The position numbers and the translations under genes were made by a program. A stretch of DNA of 64,000 nt from Verrucomicrobiota bacterium (lineage in GTDB: Bacteria; Verrucomicrobiota; Verrucomicrobiia; Verrucomicrobiales; Verrucomicrobiaceae): contig VFKE01000022.1 of NCBI GenBank assembly GCA_009885695.1, forward strand, positions 1-64,000, read 5' to 3'. The notes below the pieces were generated by a model. It was not told the origin of the DNA. It searched no databases and was given only the letters and a program-made list of their open reading frames with translations. Positions 1 through 8,423 of the stretch are shown one piece after another; the first letter of the stretch is position 1, and each line of letters starts with the position of its first letter.

Positions 1-97
1 ATTCGGGCTGATAAGTGTCCGCCCATATTCATGAAGCCAGTTCTAAAAGAACGCCACTCCCGAATTTGCAAGCACGACGCGACGATGAAAGTTCGAT

Positions 98-1249
98 ATG
101 AAAGCTGGTCTTGATGCAATCGCATCAATCCCCATGGAAACTCATTCACTTTTTAATTCTTACCCGCTCGAAGACTACCGCGCGCACCGGCAGGAGATCG
201 AGGCGTCGTTGCACGCCATGCTGGAGCGGGGGCATTACATTCTCGGAGGAGAAGTGACGACATTCGAACGCGAGTTTGCCGAATGGGTCGGCGTGCGCCA
301 TGCCATTGGAGTGGCGAACGGCACAGATGCGATCGAGGTGCTGCTGCGCGGACTGGGCATCGGGTGCGGTGATGCAGTGGCGGTGCCTTCGCACACGGCG
401 GTGGCGAGTGTGTCTGCAATTGCGCGATCCGGGGCGACTCCGGTGTTTCTCGATGTGGACGCAGCAACTTACACGATCACGACCGGGTCTTTGGAGGCGG
501 CGTTGCGCGAGGACAACTCTATTAAGGCGGCGCTTGCGGTACATCTCTATGGACATCCGGCGGACGTGGCTGGGTTGCAGGTGCTCTGCGATCAGCGCGG
601 TATCGTTCTTCTGGAAGATTGCGCGCAGGCTCACGGCGCGACCTGGCAGAAACGCAAAGTGGGATCGCTGGCGCGCGGTGCGGCTTTCAGTTTCTACCCG
701 ACGAAAAATCTCGGTGCCATCGGCGATGGCGGTGCCATCACAACGGATGACGATAAACTGGCCGTTCGCATTCGCGAAGTGCGGCAGTATGGCTGGCGCG
801 AGCGTTACATCAGTGCGGTCGAGGGTGTGAACAGCCGTCTCGATGAAATGCAGGCCGCGATTCTCCGGGTGAAACTCCGGACGCTGTATGCGCGGAACGC
901 AGCGCGGCGCAGGCTGGCGGCACTGTATACGGAAGGCTTGCGGGAGCTTTCGTTCGCCGATGCTCCCGTGGTGAAGCCCGGTTGTGAGCATGCCTTCCAT
1001 CTCTACGTGATTCGCTCCAAACATCGCGATGCCTTGATGAAGCATCTCCTCGATGCTGGCGTGCCTGTGGCCTTGCACTATCCGGCAGCTGTGCATCAGC
1101 AGCCCGCGTATGCGGCGGTGAAGCACGGGTCCCTGACGCAGACAGAGGCGCTCGTTCCGGAAATTCTTTCACTGCCGTTGCATCCCTTTCTGAGCGATGA
1201 CGCGGTGCAGTTCACGCTCGATGCCATGCTTAAATTCTCTGCTTCATGA
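98..1249 (+). CDS. DegT/DnrJ/EryC1/StrS-family sugar aminotransferase
   Basis: Probable PLP-dependent aminotransferase that aminates a nucleotide-linked keto-sugar in the cytoplasm. The motif SFYPTKNLGAIGDGGAI carries the predicted Schiff-base lysine K203, and VANGTDAIEVLL near residue 75 is the usual cofactor-pocket segment. The length (383 aa) is normal for the family. An in-frame ATG at 134 would remove 12 poorly conserved residues and is a plausible alternative start. The stop overlaps the next ATG by 4 bases, so it heads an operon with a methyltransferase, a GT2 and an FdtA-like cupin. With an FdtA-type 3,4-ketoisomerase nearby, the likely product is a 3-amino-3,6-dideoxyhexose nucleotide. 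The exact sugar is inference. Confidence 0.9.
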   Translation: MKAGLDAIASIPMETHSLFNSYPLEDYRAHRQEIEASLHAMLERGHYILGGEVTTFEREFAEWVGVRHAIGVANGTDAIEVLLRGLGIGCGDAVAVPSHTAVASVSAIARSGATPVFLDVDAATYTITTGSLEAALREDNSIKAALAVHLYGHPADVAGLQVLCDQRGIVLLEDCAQAHGATWQKRKVGSLARGAAFSFYPTKNLGAIGDGGAITTDDDKLAVRIREVRQYGWRERYISAVEGVNSRLDEMQAAILRVKLRTLYARNAARRRLAALYTEGLRELSFADAPVVKPGCEHAFHLYVIRSKHRDALMKHLLDAGVPVALHYPAAVHQQPAYAAVKHGSLTQTEALVPEILSLPLHPFLSDDAVQFTLDAMLKFSAS

Positions 1250-1995
1250 ATGATCACGAATATGCCCTGATGCGCCGGGTGGAGGATTCCTACTGGTGGT
1301 ATGTGGTGTTGCGCGAATCCGTGGCCGCTGCGGTGGCGACGCAGCTCGCTGGCAAATCTGCGGCGCGCATCCTCGATGCCGGCTGTGGCACTGGCGGGAT
1401 GATGGAGGTGCTGCGGCGCGAGAACAAGGCATGGCAGATCAGCGGGCTGGATTTTTCTCCGCAAGCGATCGAGCACACCCGGCAACGCGGCTTCACGGAT
1501 TTCACGCAGGGCAGTGTGGATGCGCTGCCCTATGCGGATGCGTCGTTCGATATTGTGGTCAGCCTCGACGTGCTTTATTTCGAAGGCGTGGATGAAATTA
1601 CAGCGATGGCCGAGTTCCGACGTGTGTTGAAGCCGGGTGGTGCATTGGTGCTGAACCTGCCAGCCTTCGACATCCTGCGCGGTGAACATGATGTCGCCGT
1701 GAAGGGTGTGCGTCGCTACGCTCCATCGCGGGTGCGGGACTTGGTGACGCAGAGTGGCCTGGAGCCTGTGCGGGTTCATTGCTGGAACCTGTGGCTCTTC
1801 GTCCCCATCCTCTGCTGGCGTCTGCTCAGCCGCCTGCGACAGTCCGACGAGGCCAAGTCTGATCTCTCCATGCCACCCGCCTTTCTGAACTCTATACTCG
1901 TCTCGATAGCTCGTCTGGACATGGCGCTGTGCCGTGCCATTAGTTCGCCCCTTGGCACTTCGGTGCAGGCCGTGGCCCGCCAGCCTTTGGCATAA
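1246..1995 (+). CDS. class I SAM-dependent methyltransferase
   Basis: Methyltransferase of the Methyltransf_11 type. The SAM-binding motif I LDAGCGTGGM lies at about residues 43-52. It is followed by LDFSPQAIE (motif II) and by VVSLDVLYF (motif IV region) near residue 105, as in small-molecule or lipid-linked methyltransferases. The ATG overlaps the preceding aminotransferase stop (ATGA), so the two are translationally coupled. The C-terminal third (about 185-249) has hydrophobic stretches and may associate with membrane or with a lipid-linked acceptor. The cassette context suggests O- or N-methylation of an amino sugar, but the substrate cannot be read from sequence. Confidence 0.85.
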   Translation: MNDHEYALMRRVEDSYWWYVVLRESVAAAVATQLAGKSAARILDAGCGTGGMMEVLRRENKAWQISGLDFSPQAIEHTRQRGFTDFTQGSVDALPYADASFDIVVSLDVLYFEGVDEITAMAEFRRVLKPGGALVLNLPAFDILRGEHDVAVKGVRRYAPSRVRDLVTQSGLEPVRVHCWNLWLFVPILCWRLLSRLRQSDEAKSDLSMPPAFLNSILVSIARLDMALCRAISSPLGTSVQAVARQPLA

Positions 1996-2007
1996 TGCTT
2001 TTCATTT

Positions 2008-2988
2008 ATGAGCAAGACCAGTGAACCGCTTATTAGTTTCGTCGTTCCGCTCTATTTCACGGGTGAGGGCATCGTAAAACTGCTGGATGCGTTTCGAAAT
2101 CTGTCGCCCGGCGGCGATTATGAAATCATTCTCGTGAACGACGGCAGCACGGACACGACCTTGCCGCGCGCGCGCGAAATCATTCCAACCATGCCCGTGA
2201 AGACCACGCTGGTGGACATGGCGCGGAATTTTGGCGAGCACGCTGCCGTGTTGGAAGGTTTCCGCCATGCACGCGGGCGCTATGTGGTGAACCTTGATGA
2301 CGATCTGCAGAATCCCATCAGCGAGGCATTGAAACTCGTGGAGCATCTTCGCCAGACGGATGCGGATGTGGTTTACTCTTATTATGAAGAGAAGAAGCAC
2401 CACTGGTTTCGTAACCTCGGAAGCTGGCTGACAAATCGCATGGCAACATTTCTCCTGGGTAAACCGGAAGACCTTTATCTCTCCAGCTTCCGCGCGATGA
2501 AACGCGAACTGGTGCAGCGCATCATCCGCTACTCCGGTCCATATCCTTATGTGGACGGCCTCGTCCTCGGAGCCAGCAACCGAATTGAACGGCTCCAGGT
2601 GATCCACGAGGAGCGCGCGGACGGTCAGAGCGGCTACACGCTGCGCAAACTGGTGCGGCTGTGGATGAACATGCTTTTCAATTTCAGCGTCATGCCGCTG
2701 CGCGCTGCAAGTGTGCTGGGTGGCATTTTGTGCGGCGTCGGACTCTTGCTGCTACTCGTCGTTCTCGTGGAGTATTTCTTTAAAGGAGTATCCCAGCTTG
2801 GCTGGGGATCGCTCATGGCGACGGTGTCGATATTCTCCGGCAGTCAGCTTCTCATTCTCGGTTTACTGGGTGAGTATGTGGGCCGAGCCTATATGACGGT
2901 GTCAGGAAAACCACAGTCCGTTGTGCGGGAGCTGGTGGTCCATGAGCCATCGCGACCCCTGTTTGCGGAAGGAGGCCCGAAGGCATGA
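2008..2988 (+). CDS. GT2 polyprenyl-phosphate-type glycosyltransferase with C-terminal membrane helices
   Basis: Glycosyltransferase family 2 of the ArnC/DPM1-like group, which moves a sugar from a nucleotide to undecaprenyl phosphate. The N-terminal GT-A fold shows ISFVVPLYF, the nucleotide-binding LVNDGSTD (about 41-48) and the metal-binding NLDDDLQNP (about 95-103). Two long hydrophobic helices follow near residues 228-250 and 263-285, which is the usual arrangement for this group. It lies 12 bases after the methyltransferase and overlaps the next gene by ATGA. Its probable job here is to load the modified amino sugar onto the lipid carrier. Confidence 0.88.
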   Translation: MSKTSEPLISFVVPLYFTGEGIVKLLDAFRNLSPGGDYEIILVNDGSTDTTLPRAREIIPTMPVKTTLVDMARNFGEHAAVLEGFRHARGRYVVNLDDDLQNPISEALKLVEHLRQTDADVVYSYYEEKKHHWFRNLGSWLTNRMATFLLGKPEDLYLSSFRAMKRELVQRIIRYSGPYPYVDGLVLGASNRIERLQVIHEERADGQSGYTLRKLVRLWMNMLFNFSVMPLRAASVLGGILCGVGLLLLLVVLVEYFFKGVSQLGWGSLMATVSIFSGSQLLILGLLGEYVGRAYMTVSGKPQSVVRELVVHEPSRPLFAEGGPKA

Positions 2989-3437
2989 GCGCGCCGGCCA
3001 AGCATCAGGCTGCGATTCAGGAAACCCGCGTGCGCGGGGTGCGGCTCTTCGACCTGCCCTGGATCGAGGATCACAAACGCGGACATCTCACGGTCGGCAA
3101 CTTCGGGCAGGAAATTCCCTTCGTGCCGCTGCGCTACTTCATCACCTTCGGGGTGCCGCTGGAAGAGAACCGCGGGGAGCATGCGCACCGGGTTTGCGCT
3201 CAGTTCCTCATGAGCGTGGGCGGATCTTGCACCGTCATGGTGGACGATGGCGTGACGCGTGAGGAGCATGTGCTCGACCGACCCACCCGCGGGATTCTCG
3301 TGTCGCCCATGGTGTGGGCCTCGGAGTTCAACCACTCTCCGGATTCGCGGCTGCTGGTCTTTGCTTCACATCACTACGATCCGGTCGACTACATCCGGGA
3401 TTACGCGGAGTTTCTTGAGGCAGTTCGGGATCGCTGA
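2985..3437 (+). CDS. FdtA/WxcM-like sugar 3,4-ketoisomerase (cupin)
   Basis: Small cupin related to FdtA/QdtA, enzymes that turn dTDP-4-keto-6-deoxyglucose into the 3-keto form ahead of a DegT-type aminotransferase. The family signature RGEHAHR is present, with H66 and H68 as the predicted catalytic or binding histidines, and LRYFITFGVP and LVFASHHYDPVDYIRDY match the conserved core. The length (150 aa) is typical. The ATG overlaps the GT2 stop. Together with the aminotransferase at 98 it makes up most of a 3-amino-3,6-dideoxyhexose pathway. The nucleotidyltransferase and dehydratase (RmlA/RmlB type) are not in the window. Confidence 0.85.
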   Translation: MSAPAKHQAAIQETRVRGVRLFDLPWIEDHKRGHLTVGNFGQEIPFVPLRYFITFGVPLEENRGEHAHRVCAQFLMSVGGSCTVMVDDGVTREEHVLDRPTRGILVSPMVWASEFNHSPDSRLLVFASHHYDPVDYIRDYAEFLEAVRDR

Positions 3438-3476
3438 AGCGTGAGATCAGTCACAGTCGCACCTGTCATGTGTCCA

Positions 3477-3542
3477 AGTGGGTCGGCAGCCCCATGCCGA
3501 CCTTTGGGTGCAGGGATGTCGGCAGAGGGCTGCCGACCCACT
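3477..3542. repeat. palindromic multi-hairpin repeat (family B)
   Basis: This 66-bp element has inverted ends (AGTGGGTCGGCAGCCC at the left, GGGCTGCCGACCCACT at the right). Each half can fold by itself: GGTCGGC..GCCGACC and GTCGGCAG..CTGCCGAC. It lies between the convergent ends of the cupin gene and proA. Its right end provides the first two bases of the proA stop codon (TAG read on the minus strand, 3543-3541). The architecture is REP/BIME-like. It could also act as a bidirectional terminator, although there is no clear T-run. Confidence 0.8.
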
Positions 3543-4803
3543 ATGCCCGCACCTGACCACTGCCGGTGACGAGATGCTTGTAACTGCACAGCTCCGGCAG
3601 GCCCATTGGCCCCCGCGCGTGGAGTTTGTCGGTGCTGATGCCGATCTCCGCGCCGAAACCGAATTCGCCACCGTCGTTGAAACGGGTGCTGGCGTTCCAA
3701 AGCACGACGGCGCTGTCCACTTCGTGGAAGAATTGTTTCGCCGCAGTATCATCAGCAGTGATGATGGCGTCGGTGTGATGCGAGCTGTAGCCATTGATGT
3801 GCGCGATGGCATCCGTGACGTCGGTGACGGTTTTTACTGACAGAATGAGGTCGAGGTATTCGGTGCGGAAGTCATCCTCAGTCGCGAGCTTGGCACCGGG
3901 CCAGTGTTTCACGATGGCGGCATCGCCGCGGATTTCCACACCGTGAGGTTGAAGCAAGCTGGAGAGCATGACGCAGAAAGTTTCTGCGATCTCCGCATCG
4001 ACCAGCACGCATTCAACGGCATTGCACGCGGCGGGCTTCTGACACTTGCCGTTGATGATAATGTCCGCCGCCATCTTCAAATCGGCATCGCGATGGACAT
4101 AGACGTGGCAGACACCGTCGTAGTGCTTGATGACCGGCATGCGCGCGACACTGACGACGCGTTCAATAAGACTCTTCCCGCCGCGCGGGATGATGAGGTC
4201 GAGATACTGGTCCATCTTCGCGAGATGATCCACGCTCTCGCGGTCGGTGAAGGGAATGAGCTGGATGCTGTCCTGCGGCAGTCCGGCTTTCTCACCGCCG
4301 CGCTGCAAGGCATCAGCGATGGCTCGGTTGCTATCGATGGCTTCGGACCCGCCGCGCAGGATGGTGGCGTTGCCGGTCTTGAAGCAGAGAATGGCGGCGT
4401 CGCTAGTGACGTTGGGCCGGGATTCGTAGATGATGCCGATGACGCCGATGGGCACGCGGACTTTTTGCAAACGCAGTCCATTGGGCCGGGACCAGTCCGC
4501 GAGAACTTCGCCGACCGGATCGGGCAGTTTGGCCACGTCTTCAATGGCGCTGGCAATGGCTTCAACTCCTTTGGCATCGAGGCGGAGACGATCAAGCATG
4601 GGCTTCGCCGTGCCGTTCTTCTCAGCGCGCTGCACGTCTTCCGTGTTTGCGGCGAGAATGGCTTTCTCCGCACCGCGAATTTCCGCAGCCATCGCGATCA
4701 GGATGGCGTTCTTCTGCGCGGTGGTGAGTTTTACAAGCTCACGCGAGGCGACTCTGGCGCGGCGACCGAGGTCGAGGATGCGATCGTGGATGCTGGCAGA
4801 CAT
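3541..4803 (-). CDS. proA: gamma-glutamyl phosphate reductase ProA
   Basis: Second enzyme of proline synthesis: NADPH-dependent reduction of gamma-glutamyl phosphate to glutamate semialdehyde. An aldehyde-dehydrogenase-like fold is recognisable from VRVPIGVIGIIYESRPNVT, ILRGGSEAI, the conserved CQKPAACNAVECVL segment containing the catalytic cysteine, and the C-terminal RGPMGLPELCSYKHLVTG. The ATG at 4803 gives 420 aa, the usual length. A TTG 13 codons upstream adds nothing conserved. It is last in a minus-strand operon after proB and a GT2-GtrA gene. The stop codon abuts a palindromic repeat. Confidence 0.96.
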   Translation of the reverse strand: MSASIHDRILDLGRRARVASRELVKLTTAQKNAILIAMAAEIRGAEKAILAANTEDVQRAEKNGTAKPMLDRLRLDAKGVEAIASAIEDVAKLPDPVGEVLADWSRPNGLRLQKVRVPIGVIGIIYESRPNVTSDAAILCFKTGNATILRGGSEAIDSNRAIADALQRGGEKAGLPQDSIQLIPFTDRESVDHLAKMDQYLDLIIPRGGKSLIERVVSVARMPVIKHYDGVCHVYVHRDADLKMAADIIINGKCQKPAACNAVECVLVDAEIAETFCVMLSSLLQPHGVEIRGDAAIVKHWPGAKLATEDDFRTEYLDLILSVKTVTDVTDAIAHINGYSSHHTDAIITADDTAAKQFFHEVDSAVVLWNASTRFNDGGEFGFGAEIGISTDKLHARGPMGLPELCSYKHLVTGSGQVRA

Positions 4804-4851
4804 GAGGGAGGGGCAATATGCCGGGAGTGCCGGGTTGCACAAGTGCGGCGC

Positions 4852-5895
4852 TCAATCTTCGTCTTCCTGCGTGCGCTCAAAAACGAGCACCCGCTGCACG
4901 GCGAAGCTGCAGATGAAGAGCACGATCTCGACGAGCTGCTTGGCAATGTAGGGGTTCCAATCTGCGTGCTGCATGAGGTTGCGGATGGCGAGCAGCGAGA
5001 TCACGGCCAGCAACGCTTCTTGTGCGGCGAATTTCGTGATGGACCATGCGAGTCTGGATCGGGAACGGAAGACGTATCCCTTGTTCAGTGTAAAATTCAG
5101 AGTGCCGGAAAAAAGGCGCGCGATGCCGATGCTCCATGCGAGGTGCTGCGTCATGCCATAGATGATCGCGAAGATGATGATGTCCATCACGCTGGCCAGG
5201 AGCGAGGTCGAAAGAAAGCGGATGAAAACGAAGTAAATCCGCATGGAATCCTTCAGTGGATTGAAATGCGAGGATGCGTTCTCGTCGATATAGACGGTCT
5301 GGATGGGGACGGCGCTGATGTTGATCTTGTCCTGCGCGGCCATGATGAGCATCTGCAGTTCGAACTCGTAGCCATTAGCTCGCGCACGGAGAAGCTTGGG
5401 CATCAAGGCTCGCGGGATGGCCCGCAGTCCGGTCTGGGTGTCGGTGACTTTGGGACCGACGAGAATGCGAAAGATGCGTCGAGTCACATCGTTGCCGAAA
5501 CGACTGCGCAGCGGCACGTCTCCTGAAAAGGTGCGGGAACCCAGCACCAGATCGGCGCGTGTCAGTTCCGCTTTTTCACCGACGGCGATGATATCTTCCG
5601 CTAGGTGCTGGCCGTCCGCGTCCGCCGTGACCAGCACGGCGTCGGGTTCGTTCAGGCAGAGGAAATAATTCATCCCGGTGCGGAGTGCGGCACCTTTGCC
5701 GAGATTCACTGCGTGACGCAGCACGGTCACTTTCGGGCGTGTGGCTGCTGAATCGAACACACTCTGATGTGCATCACGGCTGCCGTCGTCCACCAGAAGG
5801 ATGTGGTTGATCTTGTCAGAGGCAGCTAACGCACCCACGACATCGAGCAAGTTCTCGACAGGATTCAGTGCGGGAATGAGCACCGTGATGGCCAT
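4852..5895 (-). CDS. GT2 glycosyltransferase fused to a GtrA-like membrane domain
   Basis: The N-terminal half (about 1-220) is a GT2 domain with VLIPALNP, ILLVDDGSRD and the DxD-type VTADADGQH. The C-terminal part (about 222-340) has four hydrophobic helices and the GtrA-like signature FSGTLNFTLNKGYVFRS. GT2 enzymes of this type make polyprenyl-phosphate sugars, and GtrA proteins are thought to flip them; here both are in one chain. It starts 3 bases after the proB stop and ends 48 bases before the proA start, so it sits inside the proline operon. Nothing in the sequence links it to proline. The likely role is envelope glycan modification. Confidence 0.9.
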   Translation of the reverse strand: MAITVLIPALNPVENLLDVVGALAASDKINHILLVDDGSRDAHQSVFDSAATRPKVTVLRHAVNLGKGAALRTGMNYFLCLNEPDAVLVTADADGQHLAEDIIAVGEKAELTRADLVLGSRTFSGDVPLRSRFGNDVTRRIFRILVGPKVTDTQTGLRAIPRALMPKLLRARANGYEFELQMLIMAAQDKINISAVPIQTVYIDENASSHFNPLKDSMRIYFVFIRFLSTSLLASVMDIIIFAIIYGMTQHLAWSIGIARLFSGTLNFTLNKGYVFRSRSRLAWSITKFAAQEALLAVISLLAIRNLMQHADWNPYIAKQLVEIVLFICSFAVQRVLVFERTQEDED

Positions 5896-5898
5896 CGG

Positions 5899-6684
5899 TT
5901 ATTTCGCGGCTGCCCGTGGCAACGGGAAGCGGGTTCCGGAACCTCGGCCTTCGACGATGTCAGCGATCTGCTCGGGATGACGGCCGGAAGCGATGACGCA
6001 TTCGACTCCGCCGTTCACGGCATCGCGCACAGCGCGCAGTTTGCTGGCCATGCCGCCGACGGAGTGCTTGCCCTTTTCATCTTGTACCAGGTGAAGAACG
6101 CTTTCGACATCCGTCACCAGGGGAACAATATCCACGGCACCATCAGCGCGATGCTCCATAAGACCGGGCACGCTGGTGAGAAGCACCAGCAGATCCGCGC
6201 CCCAGAGCACCGCGACGCTGGCGGAGAGCTTGTCGTTGTCCCCGAAGCGGAGTTCCTCGACGGCGACTGAATCGTTTTCATTGATGACCGGCACGGTGTT
6301 CTCGAATTCCAGCAGTCGGAGCAGCGTGGCCTTGAAGCGATCAGCGCGCTCTTTGTTCTCGAGATCCTCATGAGTGAGCAGGAGCTGGGCGACATGCAGG
6401 CCATAGCCGCGCAGGTAGCTTTCGTAGCCGTGCATGAGATGAGTCTGGCCGACGGCGGCACAGGCCTGAAGCGTGGAGATTTCTTCCGGACGCTCTTTGA
6501 AGCCGAGCGGCTTCAGGCCGGATGACACCGCGCCGCTGCTGACGATGACGACGGAGTGCCCGCGGTGTTTGAGTTCCGCGATGGCCTCGACGAGGCGCGC
6601 AAGCTGCACCTGGTCCATCTCCGCGCGATCGGTGCGCGTGAGGATTCCGGAACCGAATTTAAGAATGACGCGTTTGCCGCCCAT
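5899..6684 (-). CDS. proB: glutamate 5-kinase ProB, without PUA domain
   Basis: First step of proline synthesis: phosphorylation of glutamate. The amino-acid-kinase motifs RVILKFGSGIL at the start, VIVSSGAVSSG, NENDSVAVEELRFGDND (17 residues) and GGMASKLRAV are all present. The protein ends after the kinase domain (261 aa), so it lacks the C-terminal PUA domain found in E. coli ProB; many bacteria have this short form. The ATG at 6684 leaves seven residues before the first strand, matching the family. In-frame starts at 6705 (ATG) and 6729 (TTG) are possible. It is divergent from plsY and leads the operon with the GT2-GtrA fusion and proA. Confidence 0.93.
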   Translation of the reverse strand: MGGKRVILKFGSGILTRTDRAEMDQVQLARLVEAIAELKHRGHSVVIVSSGAVSSGLKPLGFKERPEEISTLQACAAVGQTHLMHGYESYLRGYGLHVAQLLLTHEDLENKERADRFKATLLRLLEFENTVPVINENDSVAVEELRFGDNDKLSASVAVLWGADLLVLLTSVPGLMEHRADGAVDIVPLVTDVESVLHLVQDEKGKHSVGGMASKLRAVRDAVNGGVECVIASGRHPEQIADIVEGRGSGTRFPLPRAAAK

Positions 6685-6780
6685 GAGAAAAAGAGTGGGA
6701 ACCATGCGCTCAAGGGCTGCGGTTTGCAAGCACTCGGAAATTCATCTTGCCCGTGGTGCCCGTGTGTGTCTCATGGTGGC

Positions 6781-7428
6781 GTGCATCTGCTGCCCACTGC
6801 CCTGCTTCTCATTTCGTTCGCCTATCTCTGCGGCTCGCTGCCGTTTGGATATTGGGCGGGACGCTATAAGGGCATCGACATCCGCAAGCACGGCAGCGGG
6901 AACATCGGCGCGACCAATGTCATTCGCGTGCTGGGCAAGGGCATCGGGATTCCGATTTTCATTCTCGACATGCTCAAGGGTTTCTTACCCGTGGTCATGG
7001 CGGAGTGGTGGATGAGACACGGTGGCGCGGATCCGAACACCGCTTCGCTGGTGGCCGTGCTCTGCGCGGCGGCTGCGGTTCTCGGTCACATGTTCACCTT
7101 TTGGCTGGGTTTCAAAGGTGGCAAAGGCGTGGCAACTTCTGCGGGCGTGCTGCTGGGACTGGAACCGTTCTCGCTAGCATTCGGCCTGGTCGCCTGGGTC
7201 ATTGTGTTCAAGCTCACACGGTATGTGGCGCTGGCCTCCGTCGCTGTGGCGGTCACGCTGCCGATGGCGATGGCGCTGTTGATGATCGTGCGCGGCACGT
7301 TGAACTGGGTGCTGCTGGGACTGGGCATCGTAATGGGTGTGCTGGTCTTGGTGCGTCACCGTTCCAACATTGTGCGTTTGCTTAGCGGGACGGAAAATCG
7401 CTTTGCTGCGAAGAAAGGAGCGAAATGA
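6781..7428 (+). CDS. plsY: acyl-phosphate:glycerol-3-phosphate acyltransferase PlsY
   Basis: Integral membrane enzyme that adds the first acyl chain to glycerol-3-phosphate using acyl-phosphate. Family motifs are clear: YLCGSLPFGYWAGR, the KHGSGNIGATN motif, GHMFTFWLGFKGGKGVATS, and the C-terminal RHRSNIVRLLSGTENRF. There are about five hydrophobic helices. No ATG fits; a GTG at 6781 gives 215 aa, close to the family norm, and a GTG at 6766 is the alternative. The stop overlaps the gpsA ATG, which pairs the acyltransferase with the enzyme that makes its glycerol-3-phosphate substrate. Confidence 0.93.
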   Translation: MHLLPTALLLISFAYLCGSLPFGYWAGRYKGIDIRKHGSGNIGATNVIRVLGKGIGIPIFILDMLKGFLPVVMAEWWMRHGGADPNTASLVAVLCAAAAVLGHMFTFWLGFKGGKGVATSAGVLLGLEPFSLAFGLVAWVIVFKLTRYVALASVAVAVTLPMAMALLMIVRGTLNWVLLGLGIVMGVLVLVRHRSNIVRLLSGTENRFAAKKGAK

Positions 7429-8423
7429 AAAGTGTCATCGTGCTCGGAGCCGGAAGCTGGGGCACCGCACTGGCCGCAATGCTGGCGGAGCGTGGACTTC
7501 AAGTTCAACTCTGGGGTCGTGATGAAGTGTTGATGCGTGAAATTTCGGAGACGCGGAAAAATTCACGGTATTTACCTATGCTGGAAATTTCTCGTGAGAT
7601 TGAAGTGACGCACCGAATGAAAGATCTCAGAGCTGCTGATCTCGCGGTTTTCGTCATTCCTTCGAAGGGGCTGCGCTCGGTTGCGGGTGAGTTGAAGAAG
7701 GTCAACGTGTTCGGTGGAACGGAAGTGTTGCTCTCATGTACCAAGGGAATTGAACTGGAGACCGGCGAACAGATGTCGGAAATTATCGGGGAAACATTTC
7801 CCAAACATTTGCTGGCCGCGCTTTCGGGACCGAATCATGCGGAAGAAATCGCGCGGCGCCTGCCATCGGCTGCGGTCGTGGCCTCGGCCAGTCCCGAAGT
7901 GGCCGTTCAGCTCCAGAATGTTTTCACGCTGCCGTGGTTTCGTTGTTATACCAGCGATGACATCACGGGCGTGGAGTGGGCCGGGGCGATGAAGAATCCT
8001 TATGCCATCGCTGCGGGCATCGCGCGCGGATTGAACCTGGGCGACAACGCCATCGCGGCGCTGGTGACGCGGGCGCTGGCGGAGATGGTGCGATTCGGTG
8101 TGAAGCAGGGCGGAAGAGTGGAGACATTTTATGGATTGAGCGGAGTGGGCGATCTGGTGACGACGTGTTACTCGGAGCACAGCCGGAACAACCGCGTCGG
8201 GAGGCTGCTCGGGCAGGGGAAGAGTCTCGCCGAGATCATCGCCAGCACGCGCATGGTGGCGGAGGGGGTTCCGAACACGGAAAGCCTGTGGCGTTGCGCG
8301 AGAGAAATCGGAGCGAGCACGCCGCTGCTTGATGAAATTTACGCAGTTCTCTATCAGAACAAACCGCCCAAGGAAGCTTTGCGCGAGCTGCTGGGGCGTG
8401 ATCCGCGGCCGGAGGCGGACTAA
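7425..8423 (+). CDS. gpsA: glycerol-3-phosphate dehydrogenase [NAD(P)+] GpsA
   Basis: Cytoplasmic enzyme that reduces dihydroxyacetone phosphate to sn-glycerol-3-phosphate for phospholipid synthesis. The N-terminal Rossmann motif VLGAGSWGTALAAML (about 5-19), LLSCTKGIE, ALSGPNHAEE, the catalytic-lysine region AGAMKNPYAIAAG and the C-terminal GLSGVGDLVTTCYSEHSRN (19 residues) are all as in GpsA. The length (332 aa) is typical. It is coupled to plsY by an ATGA overlap. Its TAA stop is directly followed by a four-hairpin palindromic repeat. Confidence 0.96.
   Translation: MKSVIVLGAGSWGTALAAMLAERGLQVQLWGRDEVLMREISETRKNSRYLPMLEISREIEVTHRMKDLRAADLAVFVIPSKGLRSVAGELKKVNVFGGTEVLLSCTKGIELETGEQMSEIIGETFPKHLLAALSGPNHAEEIARRLPSAAVVASASPEVAVQLQNVFTLPWFRCYTSDDITGVEWAGAMKNPYAIAAGIARGLNLGDNAIAALVTRALAEMVRFGVKQGGRVETFYGLSGVGDLVTTCYSEHSRNNRVGRLLGQGKSLAEIIASTRMVAEGVPNTESLWRCAREIGASTPLLDEIYAVLYQNKPPKEALRELLGRDPRPEAD

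Noticed and set aside
3904-5526. 540-codon plus-strand open frame
   Set aside because: It runs antisense through proA and the GT2-GtrA gene, both of which have clear family motifs. The translation has no recognisable features and reflects high GC.
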